In this document: positions 52,617 to 62,197 of the stretch, in pieces
How the letters are laid out: each line of letters starts with the position of its first letter
Numbering within the stretch: position 1 is the stretch's first letter
Assembly (NCBI GenBank): GCA_020851465.1
Contig: JADZCR010000002.1
Coordinates: forward strand, 186,001-250,000
Length of the DNA: 64,000 nt
Direction: 5' to 3'
Source: Phycisphaeraceae bacterium
Lineage (GTDB): Bacteria; Planctomycetota; Phycisphaerae; Phycisphaerales; Phycisphaeraceae
Position numbers and translations under genes: made by a program
Notes under the pieces: generated by a model
The model's database searches: none
What the model was told of the DNA's origin: nothing
What the model saw: only the letters and a program-made list of their open reading frames with translations

Positions 52617-55600
52617 ATGATACGACGCATTACCTGGTGCCTGTCCGTTCTGGCTATGCTGCTCACCGCTATCGACATGAGCTGGGCTCAGGCTCCCGCA
52701 ACGCCGGCTCCAACGGTCATCGTCGCGGAAGGTGAGTTTTTCACCCCCGGTCAAGCCGCCAATCCAGAACAAGCCTGGAAACTCACCCCGCAGGATCAGA
52801 GCTACGCCAGCCATTCCTATGGGGGCATGTGGTCGAACAACGGTGCCCTGCTGGGTGCCTCGTCTGACAGCGCTGGTGCAGTTGCCACCCAAAAGGTGAC
52901 GATTCCAACAGCCGGTGCCTACCGCGTCTGGAGCAAGTATCAGGCTCCGCCCTACTTCAACTACCTGCACAAAATCGAAGTGATTCAGGGTGGAAACACC
53001 GTCTTTTCCCACGTGTACGGCAAGGTCGATGCGCCGCGATTCTGGAGCTTCGGCACCCCGATGAACAAACAGATCTGGTGGTTCTGGGGAGTGGATCACG
53101 ACGCGGCTGAGGCCCCCGCTGCCACCACTCAGCTCGCTGCCGGTGAGGCGGAAATCCGACTTACCTCCATCGCGCAGCCTGCACCGATGCTCGGCGGTGA
53201 CCGCTTCATCGACTTCATTGTGCTCACCACTGAATTGCGCGATACCTATCAGAATTTTCAAGGGCAGGGTATTGGCAGCCCCTTCATGATGGAGGCGTGG
53301 GCGGCGAATAAGCTTTACGCACGCTTCAAAAACACAACCGCAGCACCCGCGACACTCAGTGCTACCTGTGGTACAGGCCACGTGCAACCACAATACGGCG
53401 GCCTCAATGGTGATTTCCCCGCCAAGGGCCAGCCCGTCGCGCCCGGCGCATGGAGTCCGTGGTTTAACATCGGCCCGGTCCTGCGCCTCGCCGCCGATGA
53501 GGGCTTCATGGGCTCGCTTCCGGGTAACGTGACGTTTGACTTCCAGATGGCTCGCGATCCCGAAGGCAAGGATATGGTTGCCAACCTGCAACTTCCCAGC
53601 GGGGCTGCTCTGATTATTCCCAAAGAAATCGCATGGGATAAAAACGCAAAAGTGATCCTGAGCAAGGACCACGCCTCGAGAATTACCGAGTTGGCCAAAA
53701 CCAAATGGCGTACCGCCAACAACGGTAAAAAGCCTCAGAAAATCGCGTTCTACGGCGTCTTCCCCAAACGGGCTGGTGAAAACTGGGTTGATACGCTCAA
53801 GGATTCCCTGGGCTACAACACTCTTCTTCCGGACAACTTCGCGCATATCAAGCGCGATGGCTATTTCCAGCACACTCATAACGCTGTCGAGATTAAACAA
53901 TACGCCGAGTCGCTCACTCCCCAGCAGCGGGCGGACATGCGGATTCTTTCCTTCGGCGATGAGATTTACATCCCCGAAATCAACTATGCCGAACCTGCCA
54001 ACAACGAGAAGTTCAAAAAATGGGTCAAAGCCAAAGGTTTGACCGCAGCGGATCTGGGTGGTGTTGACCCGGCATCGGCCACGCTATCCAAAGCTAACCC
54101 GCGGATCGCCTGGTACTCCAACCTTTTCAGCGAGCAGGAGGGTTTCCTCGTCTTCGCTGACAACACGAAACTCGTCGAGCAGCTTTTCCACCCCGACATC
54201 CTCACCGGAGCGAATTACTCTCCCCATGCTGCTCCGCAGTATTACGGCCCGATCTCACAATGGGTGGACATCTTCAAGGTCCGAGGGATGAAGGCTTATT
54301 GGGCTGAGGACTACATCTTCAGTGTCCCGGAGTCGCCGCAGATCCTCGGCTGGATGTTCGCCACGGTGCGCTGCGCGGTGAAGTATCACAATCTTCCCTC
54401 GCACTTTTACATCATGCCTCATGCACCGGGGCAGACCCCTGACAACCTCCATCGCAGCATGCTATTTGCCGTGGGTGCAGGCGCGATCGACATTGATAAT
54501 TTCTGGGTCGCTCCCGCCGAGACGTTTACAGAAAACTTTGTCTCGTGGGGCTATGAGGATTCCTTCCGCGTCCTCAAGGAATCAATCTATGACTCCGGTG
54601 AAGTGGAGGATGTCTCTGTTGGCGGCAAGCCACGCCCAGCCAAAGTTGCGATTGTGCTCAGCAAAGCCACGGAGTTCAACGAAAAGAATCTGAAGGTCGA
54701 GCCCTCTAGCGATCTATTCGCCGCTCAATGCACCAATTTCCCGCAAACGCTCTGGCAGCAGACGCTCTGCCGAAAAGATCAGCAGATGCTCTACCTGGCA
54801 CTTCGCAATGCGAGGCACGAAGTCGAGCTGATTACGGAAGATGACATCACGGAAGGCGTTAACGGCAAGGACATCCTGAACAACTACGACGTGATCTACT
54901 TCGCCGGCGAGTGGATTGATGACCATGCTGCTAAAAAGATCGATGCATGGGTTAAGAACGGCGGCGTGCTCTATGCGGCGGCGGGTGTCGGCCACCTGAA
55001 TCAATTCAATCAGGAAGAGTCTGCTCTGGTCAACATCCTCGGCGTCAAGAGCGCAGGTGTCACCAAAAATGCGTACCACCTTCGTCCTCTCCTGGAACTG
55101 CCTCTGGCGCCAGCCATCGACACCATCACCCTCGATAGCGGTGAAAAAATCCCCGCGATCGGCATGAAACAGGTGCTCAAGGTCGATAGCGCATCCGGTG
55201 CGAAAGTCGTCGGCAAGTGGAGTGACGGCAGCGCAGCGGTCACCGAGCGTGATTACGGAAAAGGTAAAGCGTTCGCGGTCGGAACCCTCGCCGGCCACAG
55301 CTATTTCAAAACCGGCACCCTGCCGGTACCCTGGGCACGAGGAGGCTACAAAAACCTGTACACGCCTATCGACTTCGACCCTGCTGCGACGAAGCTCGCG
55401 CTGTTGGGTGTCGCAGCCAAGCCCGACCTTGCACGTGAGATCTCCATCACCGACCCGCATGTCGAAGCGTTGATCCTCGATAACCAAAAAGGGACGCTGG
55501 TCACCCTCATCAACTGGGGAAGCTCCCACAGCAAGGGCACCACGGTCACTGTGAAACTCCCGTTCAAGCCCAGTTCTGCGCGCCTCGTCAGCGCGCAGAA

Positions 55601-55685
55601 GGCAATCGAAGTGAAATACGAAAACGGAGAGGCAACCTTCACGCTCGACGTGCCGGAAGCGGAGTATGTGCTTCTGAACAAGTAA
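52617..55685 (+). CDS. Large secreted glycosidase-like protein
   Basis: A 1,022-residue protein starting at ATG 52617 behind AAGGA, with a signal peptide (about 1-24). Residues 30-190 look like a carbohydrate-binding-module-type beta-sandwich (AGAYRVWSKYQAPP). The middle (about 350-660) has the feel of a glycoside hydrolase barrel (FGDEIYIPEINYAEP, RIAWYSNLF, MKAYWAEDYIF). Residues 680-880 resemble the class I glutamine-amidotransferase-like trimerisation domain of GH42-type enzymes (YDVIYFAGEWID, KKIDAWVKNGGVLYAAAG). The C-terminal 100 residues form a beta domain (LVTLINWGSSHSKGTTVTVK). Family number and substrate are not established. A strong hairpin follows (55706-55739). Confidence 0.72.
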   Translation: MIRRITWCLSVLAMLLTAIDMSWAQAPATPAPTVIVAEGEFFTPGQAANPEQAWKLTPQDQSYASHSYGGMWSNNGALLGASSDSAGAVATQKVTIPTAGAYRVWSKYQAPPYFNYLHKIEVIQGGNTVFSHVYGKVDAPRFWSFGTPMNKQIWWFWGVDHDAAEAPAATTQLAAGEAEIRLTSIAQPAPMLGGDRFIDFIVLTTELRDTYQNFQGQGIGSPFMMEAWAANKLYARFKNTTAAPATLSATCGTGHVQPQYGGLNGDFPAKGQPVAPGAWSPWFNIGPVLRLAADEGFMGSLPGNVTFDFQMARDPEGKDMVANLQLPSGAALIIPKEIAWDKNAKVILSKDHASRITELAKTKWRTANNGKKPQKIAFYGVFPKRAGENWVDTLKDSLGYNTLLPDNFAHIKRDGYFQHTHNAVEIKQYAESLTPQQRADMRILSFGDEIYIPEINYAEPANNEKFKKWVKAKGLTAADLGGVDPASATLSKANPRIAWYSNLFSEQEGFLVFADNTKLVEQLFHPDILTGANYSPHAAPQYYGPISQWVDIFKVRGMKAYWAEDYIFSVPESPQILGWMFATVRCAVKYHNLPSHFYIMPHAPGQTPDNLHRSMLFAVGAGAIDIDNFWVAPAETFTENFVSWGYEDSFRVLKESIYDSGEVEDVSVGGKPRPAKVAIVLSKATEFNEKNLKVEPSSDLFAAQCTNFPQTLWQQTLCRKDQQMLYLALRNARHEVELITEDDITEGVNGKDILNNYDVIYFAGEWIDDHAAKKIDAWVKNGGVLYAAAGVGHLNQFNQEESALVNILGVKSAGVTKNAYHLRPLLELPLAPAIDTITLDSGEKIPAIGMKQVLKVDSASGAKVVGKWSDGSAAVTERDYGKGKAFAVGTLAGHSYFKTGTLPVPWARGGYKNLYTPIDFDPAATKLALLGVAAKPDLAREISITDPHVEALILDNQKGTLVTLINWGSSHSKGTTVTVKLPFKPSSARLVSAQKAIEVKYENGEATFTLDVPEAEYVLLNK

Positions 55686-55705
55686 GCCCGCTAATTGTTG
55701 GTCAA

Positions 55706-55739
55706 CCCATCCGCGAGGAGATTATTCCTCGCGGATGGG
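55706..55739 (+). terminator. Perfect 14-bp hairpin after the glycosidase-like gene
   Basis: CCCATCCGCGAGGA (55706-55719), loop GATTAT, then the exact reverse complement TCCTCGCGGATGGG (55726-55739). It lies 20 bp after the stop codon. It has no T-run, so it may act as an mRNA 3' stabiliser or processing end rather than an intrinsic terminator. It serves the plus-strand gene by position; the minus-strand transglutaminase gene ends 140 bp further on. Confidence 0.6.
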
Positions 55740-55875
55740 AGATCACGATGGTGTTGATTCGTCGGCTGACTGTAAGCACCGTAAGACAGTACGGTGGCTG
55801 TCACTGATTTTGGAGTTCACAGCCAATCTGCGTACGGCTGGTTGACGTGATTTTTCGGATCGGGTGACCTTGTTT

Positions 55876-57507
55876 TTACTTTTCCTGCTCCGCATCTAAC
55901 ACTGATATTTTGAGTCGGCCGGTCATTCGCAGCAGTTGCCCCATGTCCAGCACTCCGTCCTGATCCGACAACGAACTGCGCGACAGCGCAATGTGAGCTG
56001 CGTCGAAGGAAACATCCTCCAGCACAGCATCCAAATCCGCCCACCCTGCCCCAGAGGTAAAAGCTCCTGTGGAATGGGCTTTGGCAGCGGAACCAGCCTT
56101 GTTGGATATGTCCGCGTTCCGTCGTTCGGCTGGGAGCCACGCCTGGGTCCACATGTGATAGCCAAAGACATCTTTCTGACCCGCGAATTCCTCCACATAA
56201 AGCAGGCCTGACACGACCCGGCTGGGAATACCTGCCGCACGCAGCAACGCAGCCAACAGCACAGCGTGCTCTGTGCAGTCACCTCTGCCGGTTCGAGCGA
56301 CTTCCGTGGCGGTCGCAAAACCAACTGTCAGGTCCTTCGTCTCCACGTAGTCATGCACAAACTTGCGCAATATCTCTGCCTTCCTCGAAGCGGAGAGATC
56401 GTCCGGCTGGCCTGACAGAGCTTTTTTCAACAGGGCCTTGATCTTTTCGTCCTCGAAATCCAGATAATCCGATGCCTTGCGGTGTTCCTCTCTGGGTACG
56501 TCATCCAGAGGATTTACCGGCGATGAAAGATCGACCACGACCGTGGCGGTCGATTCATCCGTCCATACGACGCGCTGATAACCGCCACGCGGAAAATCCA
56601 CCAAGCCGGATGCAGGCCGAGTTGTCGCGCCATCACCTGCTGATTGGTCCGGCTGCAACGTGATCTGGTACACCGCGGAGCGCAGTGTCCTCGGTTTCTG
56701 AATCGGATGGTCCGGCTTGACGAAGGATGCAACCATCACCTCGCCAGCCTTCCCGGGTTTTCGTGCGTCTTCCTCGGTCGCCTGCACCACCGTGATCGAC
56801 AATCCCCCGATCACCGGCATCGTGGACTTGAGCGGCCTTCCAAACTCATCCACATGAGCCAGCAGCGTGACGCCAGGCATGTTGCTGCCGACCTGCGCTG
56901 CTGAAAATGCCGTGACATGCCGTCCGGCAATCTCGATATCCTCTTTTCCCTTGATCGTGAGCTTTGATTCAAATCGTTTCAGACTGGTGGCCGGATCGAA
57001 TGCCCACCACTTGATCTCTTTATCACCTGCAGCAATTCGATCATGCACGTAGCGTTCCGCGGCGGCAGGTGTCAGAAAGTTTCGATCGGCTTCGGTGGTG
57101 GTGACTGTGCTGTGTCGCTGTCGATCACCCTGGGTGGTCACCACATCCATCGACTCCGGGCCGAATGTCACCTTCTGTCTCATGACCAGTCCGCCGAGCA
57201 TCTGCTCGGAAGTTGCGCGGATCGGTTTGCCGTCGGGGGTCTCAGCAAAAGCCGTTGCGATGGAAATGGCGATCTCCGCTTCGCCGCGGCGCATGGACAA
57301 CTTCATCAGCGTGGTCGATTCGATAACGGTTGACGACTCGCGTGTCGTCGTATTCATGTAGCCGATCTGTTCCTGATCGAGAAAGACCTGATACCAACGG
57401 GAAAAAGTGGTCTTGGCCGGTTCGCTGGCGACAACGGGGCCGGCCATCGCGGGAGCAGCCAGCGCAAGCCAAAAGACTGCGGGAGCAAAGCGTGATCGTG
57501 TCATCAT
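55876..57507 (-). CDS. Secreted transglutaminase-domain protein
   Basis: A 543-residue protein with a signal peptide (about 1-22, AVFWLALAAPAMA). A beta-rich N-terminal region (about 30-360) precedes a transglutaminase-like core: ATEVARTGRGDCTEHAVLLA contains the catalytic cysteine near residue 416, AAGIPSRVVSGLLYVEEF follows, and YHMWTQAWLP holds the histidine. A candidate aspartate is in WADLDAVL. It is expected in the periplasm or outside the cell; substrate unknown, either protein cross-linking or amide hydrolysis. ATG 57507 and 57504 are adjacent. It is convergent with the glycosidase-like gene. Confidence 0.85.
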   Translation of the reverse strand: MMTRSRFAPAVFWLALAAPAMAGPVVASEPAKTTFSRWYQVFLDQEQIGYMNTTTRESSTVIESTTLMKLSMRRGEAEIAISIATAFAETPDGKPIRATSEQMLGGLVMRQKVTFGPESMDVVTTQGDRQRHSTVTTTEADRNFLTPAAAERYVHDRIAAGDKEIKWWAFDPATSLKRFESKLTIKGKEDIEIAGRHVTAFSAAQVGSNMPGVTLLAHVDEFGRPLKSTMPVIGGLSITVVQATEEDARKPGKAGEVMVASFVKPDHPIQKPRTLRSAVYQITLQPDQSAGDGATTRPASGLVDFPRGGYQRVVWTDESTATVVVDLSSPVNPLDDVPREEHRKASDYLDFEDEKIKALLKKALSGQPDDLSASRKAEILRKFVHDYVETKDLTVGFATATEVARTGRGDCTEHAVLLAALLRAAGIPSRVVSGLLYVEEFAGQKDVFGYHMWTQAWLPAERRNADISNKAGSAAKAHSTGAFTSGAGWADLDAVLEDVSFDAAHIALSRSSLSDQDGVLDMGQLLRMTGRLKISVLDAEQEK

Positions 57508-57618
57508 GAGGTAATGCCTATTGATGTCCTTTTCCGCGTGCCGCCGACCACGGAACCTGCGAGCAACATCAGCGGGAGCCGACTTTACGTTGTTCTAACG
57601 CTCAATGCTCAGCGCGGT

Positions 57619-59046
57619 TCATTGTAGTGCTGCGATTGCCTGCTTCAGCCCATCAAGCTGCTCGTGCGGATAGAGCGAGAAACTCCAGTCGCGCCGCAAC
57701 GCCAGCCCTTGATTCCGCACACCGACACTCGCCTGTGATAGGCGTTGCTCCGCTTGATGTATTGCGTGCGGATGCGCGGCTGTCAGCTGCCCGTTCATTT
57801 CACGTAATTCGTCAAACAACATCCGTCGCCGCACCTTATCGCCTTTGGCAATGCGCATTTCCTTAAGGATGTGCTGTTTGCGCCGTGTCGATCCGTCATC
57901 GAGTCTCAACGCGCGATCCATGTTGTACGGCAGGTGATGTTTCCACCAATGGGCACGAGCCAGATCATTGCGTGTAGCCACGGGTACCGTAAAAGGCAGG
58001 TGCAGATCCGCGCTGACGACAGCCATCGGAGCCAGTTCCTCCTTCGCCCAATCGCGCCACCATTCTTCGGTGATCTGCTCATAGATTCCGCCGCCTTTGC
58101 CGTGAATAAACAAGTCACAACATGATCGACGAAGGATGGCCGTCATGAAGATCGCCCGCGGCGCGAGCTGTAGCCCGCCCGGTCGAGTTCGCGCCAGGGG
58201 CAGGCCCATGACATCAATCACCTCGCCGGTCTCCAATGCAAGAACCGGCCGCGATCCTGACAGATCGGCAAAAACCCTGAGGCGAGGCTGCTGCCATCCC
58301 AATGCCCATAAGGGCAGTTCTACGCGATCGCGCGTCACAACCAATTGGGAAACCCTGGCCTCAAAATGTCGGACGGCTGCGCGGTTGTAAATCGCTGCGC
58401 AATGACGAGCATCCGCCAGCATCCGTTGTACGAGGTAGTCGAAGGATGGAAGCAGATTTAACTGCGTAGCGAACAGCAAAGGCATCGAGCCGGTCCAAGG
58501 CTCCATGAGTTTGTCGGTCCATGCACCGACTTGTTCAGCCAAAGTACGGGCCGGCGGAAGCGTCCGTATCGTGTTTCGGAGCGAACCGATATCAGCAGCC
58601 AGCGAGTTTTTCGTCAGAGCGTCGAGCGAAGACTGGATCACCTCCAAATCCGCAGCAGGCTGCGATCCTGACGGCAGAGTTAAGTTTTCCGGTGCGAGAT
58701 TGACCCGTTGGGAACGCAACGTGTCGCCGTCGTAGATCGGAACATCGAGCGCAAGGGCCTCATGAACATCCTGATCAACGACAAGATGAAAAGTCGTTGC
58801 CCCCATCCGATCGGCTGTAAGCGAGGTCGCCACATCCTTGGCGAGTATCCCCGGATGCCAGAGCCACGCCTGGTGCCCCGTTGCGACGATACTCGTTACC
58901 TCAACAACCTGTGGCCCGCCCAGGAGCAGTGAATTCTGGTTCAGTAGTTCTTTGAGAAAGGCCCGATCCGCAACACGGTCAGCAGCCGGTACTGAACCGG
59001 GCCGCAACACCCACTCGTGTACCCGTGGCTCGGCCAGCACTTTCAT
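57619..59046 (-). CDS. Unknown protein, reminiscent of BshC
   Basis: A 475-residue soluble protein with no signal peptide. The N-terminal part has ATGHQAWLWHPGILAKDVA and a following FHLVVDQDVHEALAL, which recalls the TG(H/Q)Q ... K ... DHD/E arrangement of the bacillithiol-synthesis protein BshC. The rest does not read like a clear BshC, and length is below the usual 530-540. The identity is therefore uncertain. The frame is long, clean and codon-typical, so the gene is real. It is followed upstream, on the same strand, by the GT2 gene. Confidence 0.7.
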   Translation of the reverse strand: MKVLAEPRVHEWVLRPGSVPAADRVADRAFLKELLNQNSLLLGGPQVVEVTSIVATGHQAWLWHPGILAKDVATSLTADRMGATTFHLVVDQDVHEALALDVPIYDGDTLRSQRVNLAPENLTLPSGSQPAADLEVIQSSLDALTKNSLAADIGSLRNTIRTLPPARTLAEQVGAWTDKLMEPWTGSMPLLFATQLNLLPSFDYLVQRMLADARHCAAIYNRAAVRHFEARVSQLVVTRDRVELPLWALGWQQPRLRVFADLSGSRPVLALETGEVIDVMGLPLARTRPGGLQLAPRAIFMTAILRRSCCDLFIHGKGGGIYEQITEEWWRDWAKEELAPMAVVSADLHLPFTVPVATRNDLARAHWWKHHLPYNMDRALRLDDGSTRRKQHILKEMRIAKGDKVRRRMLFDELREMNGQLTAAHPHAIHQAEQRLSQASVGVRNQGLALRRDWSFSLYPHEQLDGLKQAIAALQ

Positions 59047-59150
59047 AGAGACACTCTACCGAACCTGGCCAGGGCTATTTGCAACCAGATCATCCCCACG
59101 AAGGGGATGCGGAACATCGAACGATGCGTGTGACACATTTCCGACGTGAC

Positions 59151-59921
59151 TTACTCTTCAGAATCACAATTGGCGCACGCGGGTTCAGCCTGCGGAAATT
59201 TATCGGGAAACTTCGCCAGCTCACGCTCAAACACCTGAGTGTAGTGGGCCAGGCGATGGTCAGGATTGTCCAGCGATCCGCCGAAACTGCGATTCGGGTC
59301 GTTGTAAATCAGATCGATCGGCAGCTCGGTTATGCGCAAACCATTCGCAACTGCCTGTACCCAGAATTGAAGCGGGAATGCGTAGCCGGTCTCGTCAAGC
59401 GTAAGACGGCGGAGTGCTTTGACTCGGTAGGCCTTGAAACCACAGAACGCATCAGTGAGCCGCAGACCCAGACGGTCATTGACCATAGCTGTGATCTTGC
59501 GATTGATCGCACGGCGATCCGTCGGCGCAACAGTCACAGCCGACTCGACGGTCATGTATCGGCTGCCGCTGATCACATCCGCGCCATTCTCCCGGTCGTT
59601 CTGTGCCTGCTGAATGGCAGCATGGAAATCCGGCAGGCTCGCGGGTTGATGCTGCTCGTCGCAGTCCATGGTGATCAGCCAGTCGTAGCAATAGCATTGA
59701 CAGGTCGCCCATCGAAACGCAGCGATCATTGACTGGCCGTATCCGCGGTTGCGGGCATGTCTCACGACTTCAACGGGTTGCTTGGCCAGCAGTAACGGCG
59801 TCTCATCGGTGGAGCCGTCATCAATGACCAAAATGTCGCGGGCATAACGGCGCACCTCATCGAGAACCTTGGTGACGTGCTTTTGCTCGTTATAAACGGG
59901 AATTGCCAGGAGAGTACGCAT
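59151..59921 (-). CDS. Family 2 glycosyltransferase, DPM/polyprenyl-glycosyltransferase-like
   Basis: A 256-residue GT2 enzyme: LLAIPVYNEQKHVTKVLDEV at the N-terminus, LVIDDGSTDETPLLL with its DDGS motif, RNRGYGQSMIAAF, the DCDEQHQPAS metal-binding site, and DVISGSRYM. It has no C-terminal membrane helix, so it may transfer a sugar to polyprenyl phosphate at the membrane surface. The start ATG 59921 follows AAGGA by eight bases. It lies about 145 bp downstream of rsmA on the same strand. Confidence 0.9.
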   Translation of the reverse strand: MRTLLAIPVYNEQKHVTKVLDEVRRYARDILVIDDGSTDETPLLLAKQPVEVVRHARNRGYGQSMIAAFRWATCQCYCYDWLITMDCDEQHQPASLPDFHAAIQQAQNDRENGADVISGSRYMTVESAVTVAPTDRRAINRKITAMVNDRLGLRLTDAFCGFKAYRVKALRRLTLDETGYAFPLQFWVQAVANGLRITELPIDLIYNDPNRSFGGSLDNPDHRLAHYTQVFERELAKFPDKFPQAEPACANCDSEE

Positions 59922-60065
59922 GAGTCGAGTCCTTCTTGCCGCGGGTTCGACCTGTCGTCAGGCCGACACCCGCTGGAGGATGGTAAGCCGGGTCAGGGAC
60001 AGGTTCCAGCGGCGCAGATTTCAAATTGTTCCTTCCCTGTCCATAGCGGTTATACCCGCGAGCAA

Positions 60066-60941
60066 CTACTTCAAGGACACCGAAGCTGCCAGCGCGACGA
60101 ACTGTTCAATAGTGAGCTGCTCTGGCCTGGCCATGGGATCAATGGCGGCGGGAAGCACGGTATTCCGACCAAGAATCGAACCGATCTGCTTGCGGCGTTT
60201 TGAAAACAACGTATGCAGCAGATGAGATAGGGCTTTCAGATCCGGAGCAAGTGGCTCTTTTCGGCGACGTAAGCACACCACTGCTGAGTCCACTTTCGGA
60301 GCCGGCCAGAAACATCCGGGAGTCAATATTGCGATCCGCTCAACGTGGCACGCTGCCTGAACGAAAATTCCCAGCGGACCATAGTCCTTGCCGCCCGGCT
60401 CAGCAGTCAGTCGATCAGCCACCTCACGTTGGATCATCACCACAGCCAGCGTCATCTCAGGATGATCAAGCACCAGGTTCGCCAGGAGTGGCGAAGCGAC
60501 GTTATAGGGAAGGTTAGCGATCAGCTTGAAGTCAAACGGGTTAGAAGGTCGGTGTGCCAGGTCAGGAGTACCTGTCTCGCGGACCTCATCGAGTAATTGC
60601 CACACCGCTGGGTTGATGTCGTGCTTACCCGCCAGGACATCAGCGATGAGAAGTCTCGCGCGTTCCGGGCGACGTTCCAGCACGCGCTGTCGCAAAATCG
60701 GCTCAAGCTCGCCGTCGATTTCCACCATCGCCAGCCGAGCACCAGCATCCAGTAACCGTTCCGACAGCGCACCGGTGCCGGGGCCTACCTCGAGCACGAG
60801 TTCGCCATCTTTCAATGCGGCTGCGTCAAGAATCCGAGCCATCTGATTGGCATCGTGCAAAAAGTTCTGCCCCAGCCGATGCCGCGGATGCAAGCCATAA
60901 GTTGCCAGAAGTGATTTGATTTCGGAAAGCGTCTGGGCCAT
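60066..60941 (-). CDS. rsmA: 16S rRNA dimethyladenosine transferase
   Basis: A 291-residue KsgA/Dim1-type enzyme that dimethylates two adjacent adenines near the 3' end of 16S rRNA. Landmarks: HPRHRLGQNFLHDANQM at the N-terminus, VLEVGPGTGALSERLL as SAM motif I, the NLPYN catalytic motif in KLIANLPYNVASPLL, MIQREVADRL and FWPAPKVDSAVV. The full family length is kept; a short insert around residues 115-130 is present. The start is ATG 60941. Confidence 0.95.
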   Translation of the reverse strand: MAQTLSEIKSLLATYGLHPRHRLGQNFLHDANQMARILDAAALKDGELVLEVGPGTGALSERLLDAGARLAMVEIDGELEPILRQRVLERRPERARLLIADVLAGKHDINPAVWQLLDEVRETGTPDLAHRPSNPFDFKLIANLPYNVASPLLANLVLDHPEMTLAVVMIQREVADRLTAEPGGKDYGPLGIFVQAACHVERIAILTPGCFWPAPKVDSAVVCLRRRKEPLAPDLKALSHLLHTLFSKRRKQIGSILGRNTVLPAAIDPMARPEQLTIEQFVALAASVSLK

Positions 60942-61030
60942 GACAACTTCGCGTCATTGGAACAACATCAGTCGATGCGCAAATCCTCTCAGCCAGACGA
61001 CCAGCCTCATGCCTCGCATCTTGCTGTCAG

Positions 61031-62113
61031 CTACAGGAATCGGCGGACCGTTTTCCCAATCACTTTTGCCATGCGCAAAAATCCCAGATCCGTCGGATGC
61101 ACGCCGTCCACCGTGCCGAAGTTATCCCTCTCAACATCACCCAGAAGCGTATCGCCCTTGACGTAGAACAGGTCTTTCACCCCAATCTTGAGTAACTGGC
61201 GGAAGGCTTCGCGAAGCCGTGCATTCTTATCCGTTCGAATGTTGGCACCGGACTTCTGAAACGGCTGGGATTGATAGATGATGTTTTCGACCAGCACGAT
61301 CGGTGTTCGTGGCCGGGCGGTGCGAAGGGTTTTAACGAACGGCTCCGTGCGTTGACTCACCTGTTCGGGAGACATATTTGGCAGGCCGTCGAGCACAAAG
61401 ACCGCAGGGTTGAGTTCACCCAGAAACGGCGCCATTTCGAGATCCATCGGTCCATTACCGGAAAAGCCGAGATTGATCGAATTGCAATCAAGATCACGGG
61501 ACATGATTTCCGGATAGCCCATACCGGATCGACTCGCGCATCCGCCATGCACAATTGATGTGCCGTACACGACAAAACCTCTGCCTTTTTTGCCGGATCG
61601 CGGCTTGGCGCGCTTGATCGTGGCCCCTTCAGGAATGCCAATAGCCACACTTGTGACACCGTTGTAGAGCGGCAGAAAGAGCTGGTACTCGCGCGATCCA
61701 TCCAGCGAACCGTTTATCGTGACTTTGTTGGTGAGCGACGCTCCCGGTATGCCGGTACCTGCCCAGAGCCAGCGACCGCTTTTTCGGCCATACAAATCGA
61801 GTCCGCTGACACCTGTCGCCGGCATATGCGGCATGGCGTAGTTTTCGGAACGCAGCGTCCACCGTGCAGAGATGGCTGTCGCGTTAGTTACAAATCGAAC
61901 GTTGATTCCCGCGGAATGATGGCTGAGTTCCCAGACCGGCGGACGCACAATGGCTTTCGCCCGGGCTGGCAAGCGATCATAAAACTCCTCGGTGTCGTTC
62001 CATCCTCGCCCCTCAACGCCGAGCGCGCGGATGTCGTACCAGCGCACGCCGTCAGCCACTTCCAGAGGAACGAAGTTTTTATCCAGTTTGTCGATTGTTG
62101 AAGTCTGTGCCAT
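61031..62113 (-). CDS. SGNH/GDSL-family hydrolase
   Basis: A 360-residue protein. An N-terminal beta-sandwich (about 1-160) is followed by an SGNH hydrolase domain: the nucleophile block reads VVYGTSIVHGGCASRSG, where GTS replaces the usual GDS, SINLGFSGNGPMDLEM is block II/III, and the catalytic Asp/His pair is in GTVDGVHPTDLGF. It is likely an esterase acting on sugars or carbohydrate esters. ATG 62113 (MAQTSTIDKLDKN) is preferred to ATG 62191, as the longer frame crosses the mutL start region. There is no signal peptide. Divergent from mutL. Confidence 0.85.
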   Translation of the reverse strand: MAQTSTIDKLDKNFVPLEVADGVRWYDIRALGVEGRGWNDTEEFYDRLPARAKAIVRPPVWELSHHSAGINVRFVTNATAISARWTLRSENYAMPHMPATGVSGLDLYGRKSGRWLWAGTGIPGASLTNKVTINGSLDGSREYQLFLPLYNGVTSVAIGIPEGATIKRAKPRSGKKGRGFVVYGTSIVHGGCASRSGMGYPEIMSRDLDCNSINLGFSGNGPMDLEMAPFLGELNPAVFVLDGLPNMSPEQVSQRTEPFVKTLRTARPRTPIVLVENIIYQSQPFQKSGANIRTDKNARLREAFRQLLKIGVKDLFYVKGDTLLGDVERDNFGTVDGVHPTDLGFLRMAKVIGKTVRRFL

Positions 62114-62197
62114 GGTGTCTCTGATTGTTGGAATAAGGAACTTTATCAAACCGGCGAGAATACCCCTCGTGTCGAGGTCGGGTAAACCCATGCTAAC

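Noticed and set aside
59941-59965. GGGTTCGACC-like sequence suggesting a tRNA T-arm
   Set aside because: No matching acceptor, D or anticodon stems occur around it; the interval is an ordinary gap between rsmA and the glycosyltransferase gene.
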